DNA of 43,861 nt from Parcubacteria group bacterium GW2011_GWD2_38_11 (GCA_000992325.1 LBTZ01000004.1:1-43861); one strand, 5' to 3'. Positions 1 through 7,940 are shown, numbered from the stretch's first letter. Translations and numbers: made by a program. Notes: generated from the letters alone by a model not told the origin.

Positions 1-672
1 ACGCTTGATGATTCTATTTCCGACGCGAGGAGTTTTTCTGCTTGAAACTGCAATTTCTTTTGCTCCACTATCCTCAAGAGGTATGCCCAGGATTTTTCCA
101 GAGCGATGAATGATGCTTTTCATTTCATCTTCATTATAAAATTCAAGACGATGAATTGCGCCAAAACGATTTCGAAGTGGATTAGAAAGTGCTCCTAATC
201 TGGTTGTGGCTCCAATAAGCGTAAATTTAGGCAAATCAAGTTGCAGTGTTCGCGCCGATGGTCCTTTTCCAATAATCACATCCAATTTATAATCTTCCAT
301 CGCAGGATAAAGAACTTCTTCAATCAATTTATTGAGCCGATGAATTTCATCTATAAAAAGCACATCGCCATCTTGCAAATTGGTCAAAATTGAGCCAAGA
401 TCACCCACTCTTTCAATCGCAGGGCCAGAAGTCACTTTGATATTAACACCCATTTCATTGGCAATAATATGCGCCAAGGTTGTCTTTCCAAGCCCTGCTG
501 GACCATAAAGCAGCACGTGTTCGATTGATTCTCCTCGTTTTTTGGCAGCATCAATAAACATCTGCAAATTTTTGCGGATTTTTTGTTGGCCAACATATTC
601 GCTCAGCCGCTGAGGCCTGAGTGTTTTGTCCAAGACAACATCATCTTCTTGTTCTTCTGAAGTGGTAATCAT
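1..672 (-). CDS. ruvB: Holliday junction branch-migration helicase RuvB (3' end cut by window)
   Basis: This is the ATPase motor that, with RuvA, drives branch migration of Holliday junctions in recombinational repair. The frame is open from the ATG at 672 to the window edge, giving residues 1-224 of a family usually about 330-350 long; the C-terminal winged-helix domain lies outside. Visible are Walker [10 protein letters not shown] (about 57-65), Walker [12 protein letters not shown] (about 103-113), a sensor-like [10 protein letters not shown], and the RuvB-typical TPRVGNRII at the truncated end. The start is the only sensible ATG and has no clear Shine-Dalgarno sequence. The gene diverges from the ncRNA region on its right. 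Identification is secure. Confidence 0.95.
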   Translation of the reverse strand, partial: MITTSEEQEDDVVLDKTLRPQRLSEYVGQQKIRKNLQMFIDAAKKRGESIEHVLLYGPAGLGKTTLAHIIANEMGVNIKVTSGPAIERVGDLGSILTNLQDGDVLFIDEIHRLNKLIEEVLYPAMEDYKLDVIIGKGPSARTLQLDLPKFTLIGATTRLGALSNPLRNRFGAIHRLEFYNEDEMKSIIHRSGKILGIPLEDSGAKEIAVSSRKTPRVGNRIIKR

Positions 673-679
673 AACTTAA

Positions 680-712
680 TCATATAACATATATCATATA
701 GCATACAACATC
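680..712. repeat. Degenerate CATATA-word repeat upstream of ruvB
   Basis: The sequence repeats variants of ATAACAT, ATATCAT, ATAGCAT and ACAACAT. The same words recur at 835-853, at 4340-4372 and, in the opposite sense, at 7995-8022, always just outside a coding region. Function unknown. Confidence 0.5.
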
Positions 713-866
713 TGATTCAAAAAAGCGAAAAACTGAAACAAATGGGTGACTTTGACGTATTATTTATTGCAGGCAGCAAAAGAGCTTTGTTTTTTGTGCA
801 AATATCTGCATTTTGGCTCTTATTATGTGTTTTATGCTGTATGCTATATGTTTCGCGCAGCACCAC

Positions 867-976
867 TTGACCCCGTTAGAGATTTCAAAAGTAAAAAACA
901 ATACTTTGTTGATTTAGAGCCACAAAATGTCAGCCTTGGATTGATAATGTTGGTAAAATCTCTAACGGGGTTGACA
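867..976. repeat. 100-bp inverted-repeat element, copy 1 (CCCCGTTAGA ends)
   Basis: The outer blocks CCCCGTTAGA (871-880) and TCTAACGGGG (961-970) face each other and span exactly 100 bp. The complementarity continues inward for five more bases (871-885 with 956-970). The right end runs directly into TTGACA, the -35 box of the ncRNA promoter. Copy 2 lies at 7081-7180 with the same 100-bp span but an unrelated interior. Both copies sit between divergent transcription units. Confidence 0.8.
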
Positions 977-999
977 AGAAAACAAAGCTGTGCTAAACT
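971..999 (+). promoter_or_regulatory. Sigma-70-type promoter of the ncRNA
   Basis: TTGACA (971-976), 17-bp spacer, TAAACT (994-999). The -35 box overlaps the right end of the inverted-repeat element. Predicted transcript start is about 1006. Confidence 0.7.
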
Positions 1000-1005
1000 C
1001 GATAA

Positions 1006-1258
1006 TCAAGTGAAAAAGTACCTGCACAATAGTATTTGTTTTCATTAACCTGTAGACAGTTGGTGACTTCTATCTTTTGTCATCAATATCGGTTGCTTTT
1101 TTGTCCAGATCTGGGTAGGGTGGTTTCGGCGGCCCTACACCTCGACACTGCAACTTCCCCGGGGGATCTATCTCCCGGGACTTGTCTACAGATTAATGAA
1201 CACAAGTTGCACTTGTTTCCGAAAAAAACCTTCAAGCTTAGCGCTAGAAGGTTTTTTG
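1006..1258 (+). ncRNA. Putative structured non-coding RNA, about 250 nt, family not identified
   Basis: A good promoter and a strong terminator frame about 250 nt with no convincing reading frame. CTGTAGACA (1050-1058) is perfectly complementary to TGTCTACAG (1183-1191) and would close a large domain. Inside are a hairpin GTAGGG/CCCTAC (1115-1120 with 1133-1138) and a hairpin CCCGGGGGA/TCTCCCGGG with loop TCTA (about 1157-1178). A small ACAAG/CTTGT hairpin follows the domain. I see no tmRNA T-loop, no RNase P signature and no SRP tetraloop motif. The bases AGGGTGGTTTCGGCGG loosely resemble the T-box AGGGTGGNACCGCG motif, but no plus-strand gene follows. A 6S-like or unclassified RNA is possible. 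The transcript is well supported; the class is not. Confidence 0.6.
1223..1257 (+). terminator. Rho-independent terminator of the ncRNA
   Basis: AAAAAACCTTC (1223-1233) pairs with GAAGGTTTTTT (1247-1257), with a T-run on the plus strand. The A-rich left arm means it could also stop transcription arriving from the minus-strand pilB gene. Confidence 0.85.
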
Positions 1259-1314
1259 TTGTCTAAATTTTCGTATTTTCTAACAAGCTAAAAAGCTAAA
1301 GCCTAATAAGCTGT

Positions 1315-4300
1315 TTAAATCACTCTCTCAACCTCATCCAAGCTTGTCTCTCCTTCCAGCACCTTCAGCATTCCATCTTGCTCCATCGAAATCATTCCAT
1401 TTTCCATTGCCTTTTCGCGAATTTGAGAAGATGAAGCGTTTTGAGTTATCAATTCCTCAATCTCGCGATCAATCACCAACACTTCACTGATTGTCGTCCT
1501 ACCTTTATACCCAATGTTGTTGCATTTTTCGCAACCCTTGGCTTCAAAAACTTTTTCAATCTCAGGAATCAATATTCCTGACTTTTCAGATACATTGGTA
1601 AGTATTTTTTTTATTTTAACAATCTCATCCGATGCCATTTCCCTCTCAACTTTGCAATCGCAAAGTTTTCGCACCAATCGCTGAGCCATCAGCGCGTTAA
1701 CAGCGGTTGCAAGGTCGTCTGAGCGCACTCCCATATTAACCAAGCGCTGAACTCCTCCTGCTGCATCATTTGTGTGCAATGTTGAAAGAATTGAATGTCC
1801 AGTGAGAGCCGCTTGAACGGCAATGTTGGCTGTTTCTTCATCGCGGATTTCACCAATCATCATAATGTCAGGATTTTGACGAAGAAGCGCTCGCAGCGCC
1901 GTTGGAAAAGTATACCCCTCTTTGTCATCAACAGAAGTTTGCAAGATTCCATCTAACTGATATTCGATTGGATCTTCCACTGTGATAATTTTCACTTCGG
2001 GATTGTTAAGAACTTTCAGTGCGCTATATAATGTTGTGGTTTTTCCAGAACCAGTTGGACCAGTGGTCAAAAAAATGCCATTGGGTTTTTTTGTTTCATT
2101 AATAATTTTTTCCAAATTTTCCTTTCTGATTCCCAATTTTTCCAAATCAAGAGCAACTGATGATTTGTTCAAAAGCCGCATCACAACAGTTTCGCCATAG
2201 CCACCCAGAATTATCGAAACGCGCACATCAACTTTTGTGTCCGTGATGTTTCCAAATGGTTTATCCAAAGAAATTGAAAAACGAGAATCCGTCACTCCTC
2301 CGCGCACTTCTGTTGAAAATCCGCTCAAAAATTTTATGCTTCCCAAAAGACTTGGGTATTCATTAAGTGGAATTTCAGCAATCGTTTGAAGAATTCCATC
2401 CATACGATAACGAATTTTCACGCTTTTTTCTTCCGGTTCGATATGAATATCTCCAACATTCAAAAGTAAACTGCTGGCAAAAATATATTTGGCAGAATTT
2501 TTTTGATTGGATTTTTCGATTAAATTTTTCAGAGATTCAACTGGCTCTAAATTTTGTGAAACCAAAAGCATATCCTCCTGGGTAATATCAATTGTACGAG
2601 ACATTGATTGTGACATCAATTTTTCGTATATTTCTTCCAGAAATTCCGTTTGTCCTGTTGCGCGCCAAACTTCTTCCATTGAAGTGAGCCCTTCAATAGC
2701 TTTTAAAATCCCATCCTGCGCCATTGTGATCATTCCATCTTCCAATGCAGTTTGCGCAATTTCTCGCTCTCCACCCATCTCCAAGATCAATTTTTCAATG
2801 TTTTCAGTGATGGTCAACACTTCAAAAATCCCAATTCGTCCCTTGAAGCCTAGTCCATGACATTTTTCACAGCCTACTGGACGATACAGTTTTTCAATAT
2901 TTTTAGGAATTTCAATTTTTGCCTTTGGTGAAATAATTGCCAAGATTTTTTTAACACTATCAGAAGTTTCTCGCGCTGGAACATATTCCTCTTTGCAATG
3001 TTGGCAAAGTTTTCGCACAAGACGTTGCGCAATAAAACAATTTACTGATGGTGCAATTAAATTTGGCTTAACACCAAGCTCAATAAAACGCGGGATGGAT
3101 GCTGGCGCATTATTGGTATGCAACGTGGAAAGCACAAGATGTCCAGTAAGCGCAGCGTTGACTGAAATATCCGCCGTTTCATCATCGCGAATTTCACCGA
3201 CCAAAATAACATCCGGATCTTGACGCACCACAGCGCGAAGTCCTTCTGCGAATGTATAGTTTCGATCATTGGCAACTTGCGTTTGAGAAATATTTTTCAC
3301 TTCATATTCTATTGGATCCTCAATTGTAATAATTTTGACTCCAGCTGTGTTAAGTTTATTAACCAAGGCATAGAGTGTGGTTGTTTTTCCTGAACCTGTT
3401 GGACCCGTTGTAAGAATCATTCCGTGAGGTTTGGCAATTTCTTTTTGCACATTTTCAAAGGCCAAGCCGCGAAGCCCCAAATCTTCCACTGAAAGCATTA
3501 TATCAGCTTGACTCAAGAGTCTCATCACCACAGATTCGCCATGACTTCCAGGAATAATATTAGTTCTGACATTTATTTTTCCATTTTCCATATCCACGGA
3601 AAAATGACCGTCTTGCGCGATGTCGCGGATATTTATTTTCATTTTTCCCATCATCTTAATGCGAGACAAAATGAAGTGATAAGTATCATTTGGAAATTTT
3701 CCAACATCTTGCAAAATACCATCAATACGAAAACGCATCCTAACCTCTTCTTCTTGTGGTTCAAAATGCACATCACTAGCCTTCATTTTTACTGCCCCAG
3801 CCATAATGATCGAGATAATTTGCGTGGTTGGAATTTCTCGGATGCGATTTTTAAGATCCAGCATACTGCCAAATTCTTTTTCAAATTTTTCCAAATCTTC
3901 GCCACTAAGACTGATTTGCAGTGCTTCCAAATTTTCAAGCAGTGGAATCTCGGCATACCTCTTCCAAATTTTTTCCAAAGAAGCATTAGAAATAATATAA
4001 AGATGAATCACCCAACCATTTTCATTCTTAAGACTCTCAACATAATCGAGAGTTTTTTTGTTTGTCGGATCAACAATTCCAATTCGAAGCTCTTTACCGG
4101 CTTTTTGAAAAACACAAATATTAAATTCGCGTGACTGCGCCTCATCGATTGCGCGCATATCATCAGCGCCCACAGGAAAAATATTAAGGTCGACATAGGC
4201 AAGATCATATTCGCTTGCCAATTGCGCAGCCTGTTCTTCTTCTGATTCTCCGCGCATATGCTGAAGAATCTTGCCAGCGGCAACATCCTTATCACTATTA

Positions 4301-4332
4301 TGAATCAATTGTTTATGTGAAACTTTTACCAT
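1315..4332 (-). CDS. pilB: Double-headed PilB/GspE-type secretion ATPase (two complete ATPase units in one chain)
   Basis: PilB/GspE ATPases power type IV pilus extension or type II secretion on the cytoplasmic face of the inner membrane and are usually about 550-570 residues. This protein has 1005 residues and contains the family core twice. Unit 1 has an N-terminal MshEN-like region (about 15-130), Walker A GPTGSGKTTTLY (310-321), Asp box IEDPIEY (337-343), Walker B DPDVILVGEIRD (372-383), His box TGHLVLSTLHTN (396-407) and zinc-type cysteines C443/C446 and C488/C491. Unit 2 (about 575-1005) lacks the MshEN-like region but keeps Walker A (758-769), VEDPIEY, Walker B NPDIMMIGEIRD and the His box; its first cysteine pair is CxC (891/893) instead of CxxC, followed by C934/C937. 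Both units look catalytically complete. No other pilus gene is adjacent. A sequencing artefact is unlikely, because the frame is intact and the units differ throughout. Confidence 0.93.
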   Translation of the reverse strand: MVKVSHKQLIHNSDKDVAAGKILQHMRGESEEEQAAQLASEYDLAYVDLNIFPVGADDMRAIDEAQSREFNICVFQKAGKELRIGIVDPTNKKTLDYVESLKNENGWVIHLYIISNASLEKIWKRYAEIPLLENLEALQISLSGEDLEKFEKEFGSMLDLKNRIREIPTTQIISIIMAGAVKMKASDVHFEPQEEEVRMRFRIDGILQDVGKFPNDTYHFILSRIKMMGKMKINIRDIAQDGHFSVDMENGKINVRTNIIPGSHGESVVMRLLSQADIMLSVEDLGLRGLAFENVQKEIAKPHGMILTTGPTGSGKTTTLYALVNKLNTAGVKIITIEDPIEYEVKNISQTQVANDRNYTFAEGLRAVVRQDPDVILVGEIRDDETADISVNAALTGHLVLSTLHTNNAPASIPRFIELGVKPNLIAPSVNCFIAQRLVRKLCQHCKEEYVPARETSDSVKKILAIISPKAKIEIPKNIEKLYRPVGCEKCHGLGFKGRIGIFEVLTITENIEKLILEMGGEREIAQTALEDGMITMAQDGILKAIEGLTSMEEVWRATGQTEFLEEIYEKLMSQSMSRTIDITQEDMLLVSQNLEPVESLKNLIEKSNQKNSAKYIFASSLLLNVGDIHIEPEEKSVKIRYRMDGILQTIAEIPLNEYPSLLGSIKFLSGFSTEVRGGVTDSRFSISLDKPFGNITDTKVDVRVSIILGGYGETVVMRLLNKSSVALDLEKLGIRKENLEKIINETKKPNGIFLTTGPTGSGKTTTLYSALKVLNNPEVKIITVEDPIEYQLDGILQTSVDDKEGYTFPTALRALLRQNPDIMMIGEIRDEETANIAVQAALTGHSILSTLHTNDAAGGVQRLVNMGVRSDDLATAVNALMAQRLVRKLCDCKVEREMASDEIVKIKKILTNVSEKSGILIPEIEKVFEAKGCEKCNNIGYKGRTTISEVLVIDREIEELITQNASSSQIREKAMENGMISMEQDGMLKVLEGETSLDEVERVI

Positions 4333-4339
4333 ACTGAAT

Positions 4340-4372
4340 CATATAACATGTAACATACAGCATGTAACATGG
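4340..4372. repeat. Degenerate CATGTAACAT-word repeat
   Basis: Consecutive variants of ATAACATG, TAACATAC, AGCATG and TAACATGG lie directly upstream of the pilB fusion. They belong to the same word family as 680-712. Confidence 0.5.
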
Positions 4373-4457
4373 ATACAATAAATTTTATTTTTGTTTATTT
4401 TTTTGAGCCAACTTTATAATATTATTATACGATAAATTAGCTTTCTTCGCAAAAGAA

Positions 4458-4487
4458 AAGAGGCCTGTCCATTTGAACAAGCCTCTT
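4458..4487 (-). terminator. Rho-independent terminator downstream of the 342-residue unknown gene
   Basis: Arms AAGAGGC (4458-4464) and GCCTCTT (4481-4487) form the stem, with an inner TGT/ACA. Read on the minus strand, the stem is followed by TTTTCTTTT. The plus-strand side also has a T-rich tail. Confidence 0.8.
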
Positions 4488-4511
4488 AGTTTTATTCTTT
4501 TCTAAAAAATA

Positions 4512-5540
4512 TTAACTTCGCGCTCCAGGCATTGAAAATCTTTCACCTTCCCATTGAGGCATTTCGAGAATAATGCCAGGATATCTTTTGAAAAGATACC
4601 ACTCCATTATATTCAGATTCCAATTATTCTCCTGGGGAACTTCTTCAAGCTCAATTGGAGCATTATTATAACCTGCCCAATTCATAAGTACTTTCAGGCT
4701 CTCTTTACTGCGAACTGTCCTGCCAAGAACTTCAACTTTCCAGTGAGGATATGTCAATTTTTCAATCCGAACAACATCCACACAATCATCGCTCCGTGGA
4801 ATCACATAAACTTCATAAGATAAGTTTTTATTCAAACAACAGACCCAACCAGGATTCCACACAATTTGATCTTCGGGAATATTTTTGACCAAAAGCTTGT
4901 AGTCATGATTTTCCCAGCAAATCTTTTTCAACTCTTCCTCGTTAAGTGGCATCAAATCGATGTCCACAAAAAAAAGCGGAGGGTGCTGATCCGAGTTTTC
5001 ACACAGCCATGCAATTTCAGTTATCGAAGCCTTTATTTTGTCGGACTCGCCCAAAATAATTCCATACACTGGGTCCGTTGACTCATTGAGATGTGTAATG
5101 CGCCCGATAATTCTTCGCAACCCCTTTGGCGTCAATATCAATTCTCCACGCCCATATTTTTCAGCCAAAACATCTTGCGAAATCAACTGCAGTGCATCAT
5201 CGGCACGCCTGTTAAGTTTTGTGAACTCTTCAGTTAACTTCGCTATCTCTTTTTTATCTCTTGCATATGATTCTGCGGAATCTTTTACATAATTTCTGTA
5301 TTTATCCTCTATCTTCATAAAGGAAATTCCCAACATTTCTTTTTCTATCAAACTAATGCATTCCGCGCCTAGAGATTCGAGAAATTCTTTCTTGGTTGTA
5401 TCGATCCCGCCAAGTCCTACACCAAGACACGATGCACTTTTGCGCAGAGCATCTGCCTGAGATGCCAAAACCGCAACTTCCCTAACCACACTGACTCGCA
5501 ATTCCCTTGCCAACTCGTCATTGGTTTTGTCTGTGTTCAT
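4512..5540 (-). CDS. Unknown protein, 342 residues, with a helical N-terminal half
   Basis: I do not recognise this family. The open frame extends upstream to 5696, but the ATG at 5540 is preceded by AGGGAGGAA about 8 nt away, one of the few strong Shine-Dalgarno sequences in the window, and the protein from there starts MNTDKTNDELARELR. Residues 1-150 look helical and partly coiled-coil (long runs of K/E/L such as KKEIAKLTEEFTKLNRRAD). The C-terminal half is Trp-rich (VWNPGWVCC, PHWKVEVLG, NWNLNIMEWYLF). No signal peptide or membrane segment is evident, so it is probably cytoplasmic. It forms a single-gene unit with its own terminator, between the DHH gene and the pilB fusion. Function cannot be inferred. 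Confidence 0.75.
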   Translation of the reverse strand: MNTDKTNDELARELRVSVVREVAVLASQADALRKSASCLGVGLGGIDTTKKEFLESLGAECISLIEKEMLGISFMKIEDKYRNYVKDSAESYARDKKEIAKLTEEFTKLNRRADDALQLISQDVLAEKYGRGELILTPKGLRRIIGRITHLNESTDPVYGIILGESDKIKASITEIAWLCENSDQHPPLFFVDIDLMPLNEEELKKICWENHDYKLLVKNIPEDQIVWNPGWVCCLNKNLSYEVYVIPRSDDCVDVVRIEKLTYPHWKVEVLGRTVRSKESLKVLMNWAGYNNAPIELEEVPQENNWNLNIMEWYLFKRYPGIILEMPQWEGERFSMPGARS

Positions 5541-5731
5541 AATAAATTCCTCCCTGTTTGAGTTTGAACTTCTATTGTCAAAAAACTTCCCAACTGTGAA
5601 TATCGAAATTTTGCCAATTTTCTTACTTTTCAAAATTTCATGCAAATATTGTTTTTTTGCGAACTGCCGGCCGACTCGAGAGGGAAAGGCGAGCAAAAAA
5701 ATACATATTTGTATGAAATCTTACAACCTCC

Positions 5732-6871
5732 TTATAAAACCAATCCTGTGCGAAGTTTTTCGACGATGTGCTGTCCTGCTTCAGTGGTGTCTCCGGATTG
5801 CAGTGAAAATTCGCAAACATCCCCGACTGCTTTGGTTTCAAGAATCTCGGCAACTTTTTTCAATTGATCATTGTTAAGACATTTAATCACGCCGCGCACT
5901 TGTCCGGAGGTTTCATTATAAAGCACCATAAAAATCTTTCCGGCAGAATAATTTTCTTTAACCTTATCCAAAATAAAAGGCACATCACTTGGCTTTGAAC
6001 GACTTTGCACAAAATCTTCCAAGAATACCGGCGCCCAAGCCAATGAAATTTCATCTTCCCAATAAAGCCTGGCCATCACTCGCCCCCAAAGTTTCAAAAG
6101 GTGTAGTGGTTGTGTTTTATACAAATAACGAATAATTTTTTGCTGATCAGCTCCCTTAGTCATCAACATAGCACCAATTTGCAATGATTTTGGAGAAGTA
6201 TTTTTTTTCTGAAAACTATTAGTTGCGTCAATGATTCCCGTTAGCAAACTTTCCGCCATCGTTTCATCAATATTTTTTTCATTTATTTTGAAAAACAAAT
6301 CCGCCACCACTTCGGATGTTGAAGATGCAGTGATATCCACGATGTTTACTTGTCCAAAATTATCATTCTCGGTGTGATGATCAATATTAACAACCGGAAC
6401 TTCATAAAAAATGTCAGGATTTTCTTCATACACTTTTCCAAGTGATTCTTTGTCAGGACTGCCAAGCACAATCACCAAATCATATTTAAACTTTGCAGGA
6501 ATAAAAGAAAAGTCACGTGGATCAATTGAACCTTTTTCTGGAGTAATAAAAATTCGCAATTCATCTTCAACTCTTTCTGTGCGCACATTGGTAATTTTGT
6601 TAAACTTCGTGTTAAACGCCAACACAAAATCTCTTGCGCCAGCCAATGAATCCATCAGGTCTTCAGGTTTTGTTAAAAATGAAAAACGCTGCAAATAAAC
6701 TTCATCGCTTGGGACAACAACCGTTGCTTCAATATTATTTTTTTTCAAAAAGAAATATGTTGCCCACGCACTGCCAACTGCGTCGCCAGAAAAATCTTGC
6801 GCCATAAAAATAAGCGTATGCTTGGTGTTCTTCAAAACATTTTCCAATTGTTGCGCAAGATCTAAACTCAT
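5732..6871 (-). CDS. DHH-family phosphoesterase homologue with degraded metal-binding motifs
   Basis: DHH/DHHA1 proteins (NrnA-type oligoribonucleases, pAp phosphatases) hydrolyse short oligonucleotides with two metal ions. The hallmark IDHH is at 163-166 and a motif IV-like GIIDATNSF at 212-220 (D215). Motif I, normally HxxPDxDxxGS, reads AQDFSGDAVGS (24-34): the His and the first Asp are replaced and only D30 remains. Motif II, normally with a metal-binding Asp, reads VIVLGSPD (Gly for Asp). The DHHA1 glycine signature GGGH is not visible in the C-terminal part (about 310-379). Length (379) is close to the family norm. It may be an altered or inactive paralogue. The start has no Shine-Dalgarno sequence. 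Fold assignment is good; activity is doubtful. Confidence 0.8.
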   Translation of the reverse strand: MSLDLAQQLENVLKNTKHTLIFMAQDFSGDAVGSAWATYFFLKKNNIEATVVVPSDEVYLQRFSFLTKPEDLMDSLAGARDFVLAFNTKFNKITNVRTERVEDELRIFITPEKGSIDPRDFSFIPAKFKYDLVIVLGSPDKESLGKVYEENPDIFYEVPVVNIDHHTENDNFGQVNIVDITASSTSEVVADLFFKINEKNIDETMAESLLTGIIDATNSFQKKNTSPKSLQIGAMLMTKGADQQKIIRYLYKTQPLHLLKLWGRVMARLYWEDEISLAWAPVFLEDFVQSRSKPSDVPFILDKVKENYSAGKIFMVLYNETSGQVRGVIKCLNNDQLKKVAEILETKAVGDVCEFSLQSGDTTEAGQHIVEKLRTGLVL

Positions 6872-6873
6872 AT

Positions 6874-6948
6874 CGTTTTAGGTTTTAGGTTTCAGGTTTT
6901 AGGTTTTAGATGCCAGGTTATAAGTTTCACGTTCTAGGTTTTAGATTT
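6874..6948. repeat. GGTTTTA-word degenerate tandem repeat
   Basis: At least six variants of AGGTTTTAG, AGGTTTCAG, AGGTTATAAG and TAGGTTTTAG run together just upstream of the DHH start codon. It looks like a short satellite, not a regulatory site. No complementary arm was found nearby. Confidence 0.6.
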
Positions 6949-6995
6949 ATTGATTTTTTACTTTATTAACTTTACAAACCTTACTAGCGTTATGT

Positions 6996-7023
6996 CAGCC
7001 AAAGGCTGATCCGCCTTTGGCGG
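6996..7023. repeat. Double hairpin CAGCC/GGCTG plus CCGCC/GGCGG
   Basis: CAGCC-AAA-GGCTG (6996-7008) is followed two bases later by CCGCC-TTT-GGCGG (7011-7023). The bases are GC-rich against the surrounding AT-rich DNA and resemble the GC-rich palindromes found inside polA and tsaE. A weak T-stretch follows, so terminator activity on the plus strand is possible. Confidence 0.55.
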
Positions 7024-7051
7024 AAACTTTTTCCATTTGACTAAGTAATAT

Positions 7052-7080
7052 AAAGTAGCAAGCATTTGAAGCAATGTCAA
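7052..7080 (-). promoter_or_regulatory. Possible leftward promoter at the left end of element copy 2
   Basis: On the minus strand TTGACA (7080-7075) and TACTTT (7057-7052) are separated by 17 bp. The -35 box overlaps the end of the inverted-repeat element. It would drive the DHH gene with a leader of about 170 nt. Confidence 0.4.
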
Positions 7081-7184
7081 CCCCGTTAGAAAAATGACAA
7101 TACAGAAAATTATGGTATAGTATTTTGATATATTTAGACTATGTCCTATAAAAAATTATTTTTGCATTTTTCTAACGGGGTCAA
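7077..7184. repeat. 100-bp inverted-repeat element, copy 2 (CCCCGTTAGA ends)
   Basis: CCCCGTTAGA starts at 7081 and TCTAACGGGG ends at 7180, the same 100-bp span as copy 1 at 871-970. Here the arms are complementary for 16 bases (7081-7096 with 7165-7180). The inner six bases of each arm differ from those of copy 1 yet still pair. The interior is AT-rich and unrelated to copy 1. Confidence 0.8.
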
Positions 7185-7192
7185 TAAAATGC

Positions 7193-7221
7193 TTGACAAT
7201 AAGCCATTTTGGGTGTATAAT
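7193..7221 (+). promoter_or_regulatory. Consensus sigma-70 promoter of the lipoprotein pair
   Basis: TTGACA (7193-7198), 17-bp spacer, TATAAT (7216-7221): a perfect consensus. The start site would be near 7228, giving an 80-nt leader that contains the hairpin GGCG/CGCC (7281-7294) just before the ribosome binding site. Confidence 0.85.
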
Positions 7222-7307
7222 AGACAATTATGGTTAAAGTTTCTTAACATCAAAAAGTTCAAAAAAACCAACATTTTTCCGGCGCAAAGACGCCAAAGGA
7301 GATGATT

Positions 7308-7616
7308 ATGAAAACAACTTCATTAATAATACTGTTTGTTGTATTATCAGCCTCGTTGTTAACTGGCTGCGTTGTAAGATTTGTAGAGCCGGGAGTTTAT
7401 CCTGTTTACAACAGTGCACCAGCAACATATTATGCTCCGCCTATTTATGGAGCTTATTACGATCAACCAGTAGTTTATTACAATGGATCGGGCTATGGTT
7501 ATGGGTCAAGACATACTCGGGCACGCGCTGCCAGGCCGCATGGACCAACACCGTTTGAAGTGGTTTTTGGCAAAGGGGCCTTAAAACAACCACACAAGAA
7601 AGGAGGTCACAGGTGA
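7308..7616 (+). CDS. Small Tyr/Pro-rich lipoprotein, unknown
   Basis: This 102-residue protein has a lipoprotein signal peptide: KTT, a hydrophobic run, then the lipobox LLTGC, with the modified Cys at about residue 20. The mature part is rich in Tyr, Pro, Ala and Gly (YAPPIYGAYYDQP, GYGYGS) and ends in a basic tail. The ATG at 7308 is chosen over the in-frame ATG at 7302, because AAAGGAG ends at 7301 and only the later codon has normal spacing. It is the first gene of a two-gene operon behind a consensus promoter; its TGA overlaps the GTG of the next gene. Short Tyr-rich lipoproteins of this kind are not assignable to a family by eye. Probably exported and membrane-anchored. Confidence 0.75.
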   Translation: MKTTSLIILFVVLSASLLTGCVVRFVEPGVYPVYNSAPATYYAPPIYGAYYDQPVVYYNGSGYGYGSRHTRARAARPHGPTPFEVVFGKGALKQPHKKGGHR

Positions 7617-7918
7617 AAAAGGCAAGGGGCTCAAAAAAAATACCAATAGTTGTTTTATTTTTCATAATCTCCGGGTGTATTATGGTGCCAGTTTATCCAG
7701 ACGAAGCACCATCTGCGCAAGTATATTATTCAAACCCACCTTTTTATCCAGGTTATCAGTGGCAGTATTGGTACACTGTGCCTTCATATCCTGGATTTGT
7801 CTTTTTCTTTGGCAACGATGGCCGAGGAAAATATAGACATTACTACCATCAGCCGAGGGGGAAGCATCAATGGGGCGGCAGGAATGAATATAGGGGTCGC
7901 CAACCCAGGCGCAGATAA
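7613..7918 (+). CDS. Second small aromatic-rich lipoprotein, unknown
   Basis: This 101-residue protein starts at GTG 7613, preceded by a near-perfect AAAGGAGG and overlapping the upstream stop as GTGA, which implies translational coupling. A basic N-terminus and hydrophobic stretch end in the lipobox FIISGC. The mature protein is rich in Tyr, Pro and Trp (PPFYPGYQWQYWYTVP) and finishes in an Arg/Gly-rich basic tail. Its layout parallels the upstream lipoprotein, so the two may be distant paralogues working together at the cell surface. A strong terminator follows within 25 bp. Confidence 0.75.
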   Translation: MKKARGSKKIPIVVLFFIISGCIMVPVYPDEAPSAQVYYSNPPFYPGYQWQYWYTVPSYPGFVFFFGNDGRGKYRHYYHQPRGKHQWGGRNEYRGRQPRRR

Positions 7919-7940
7919 AAATTTTCTGCACCAAAAATTA

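Noticed and set aside
746-1048. Open frame of 100 codons on the plus strand
   Set aside because: It runs through the inverted-repeat element and the ncRNA promoter, has no ribosome binding site and resembles no protein.
1115-1138. T-box riboswitch
   Set aside because: Only a loose match to AGGGTGGNACCGCG, no specifier stem seen, and no plus-strand amino-acid gene downstream.
1036-1266. Open frame of 76 codons across the ncRNA
   Set aside because: It coincides with base-paired RNA segments and a terminator; the composition is not protein-like.
3508-4134. 208-codon plus-strand frame opposite the ATPase gene
   Set aside because: It is the complement of conserved ATPase sequence, so only a shadow frame.
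6874-6948. Telomere-like sequence
   Set aside because: The GGTTTTA words are degenerate, short and internal; nothing indicates a chromosome end.
7281-7301. Cyclic-di-GMP riboswitch, suggested by GCAAAGACGCC in the lipoprotein leader
   Set aside because: Only a short GGCG/CGCC hairpin is present; the other conserved helices of that riboswitch are missing.
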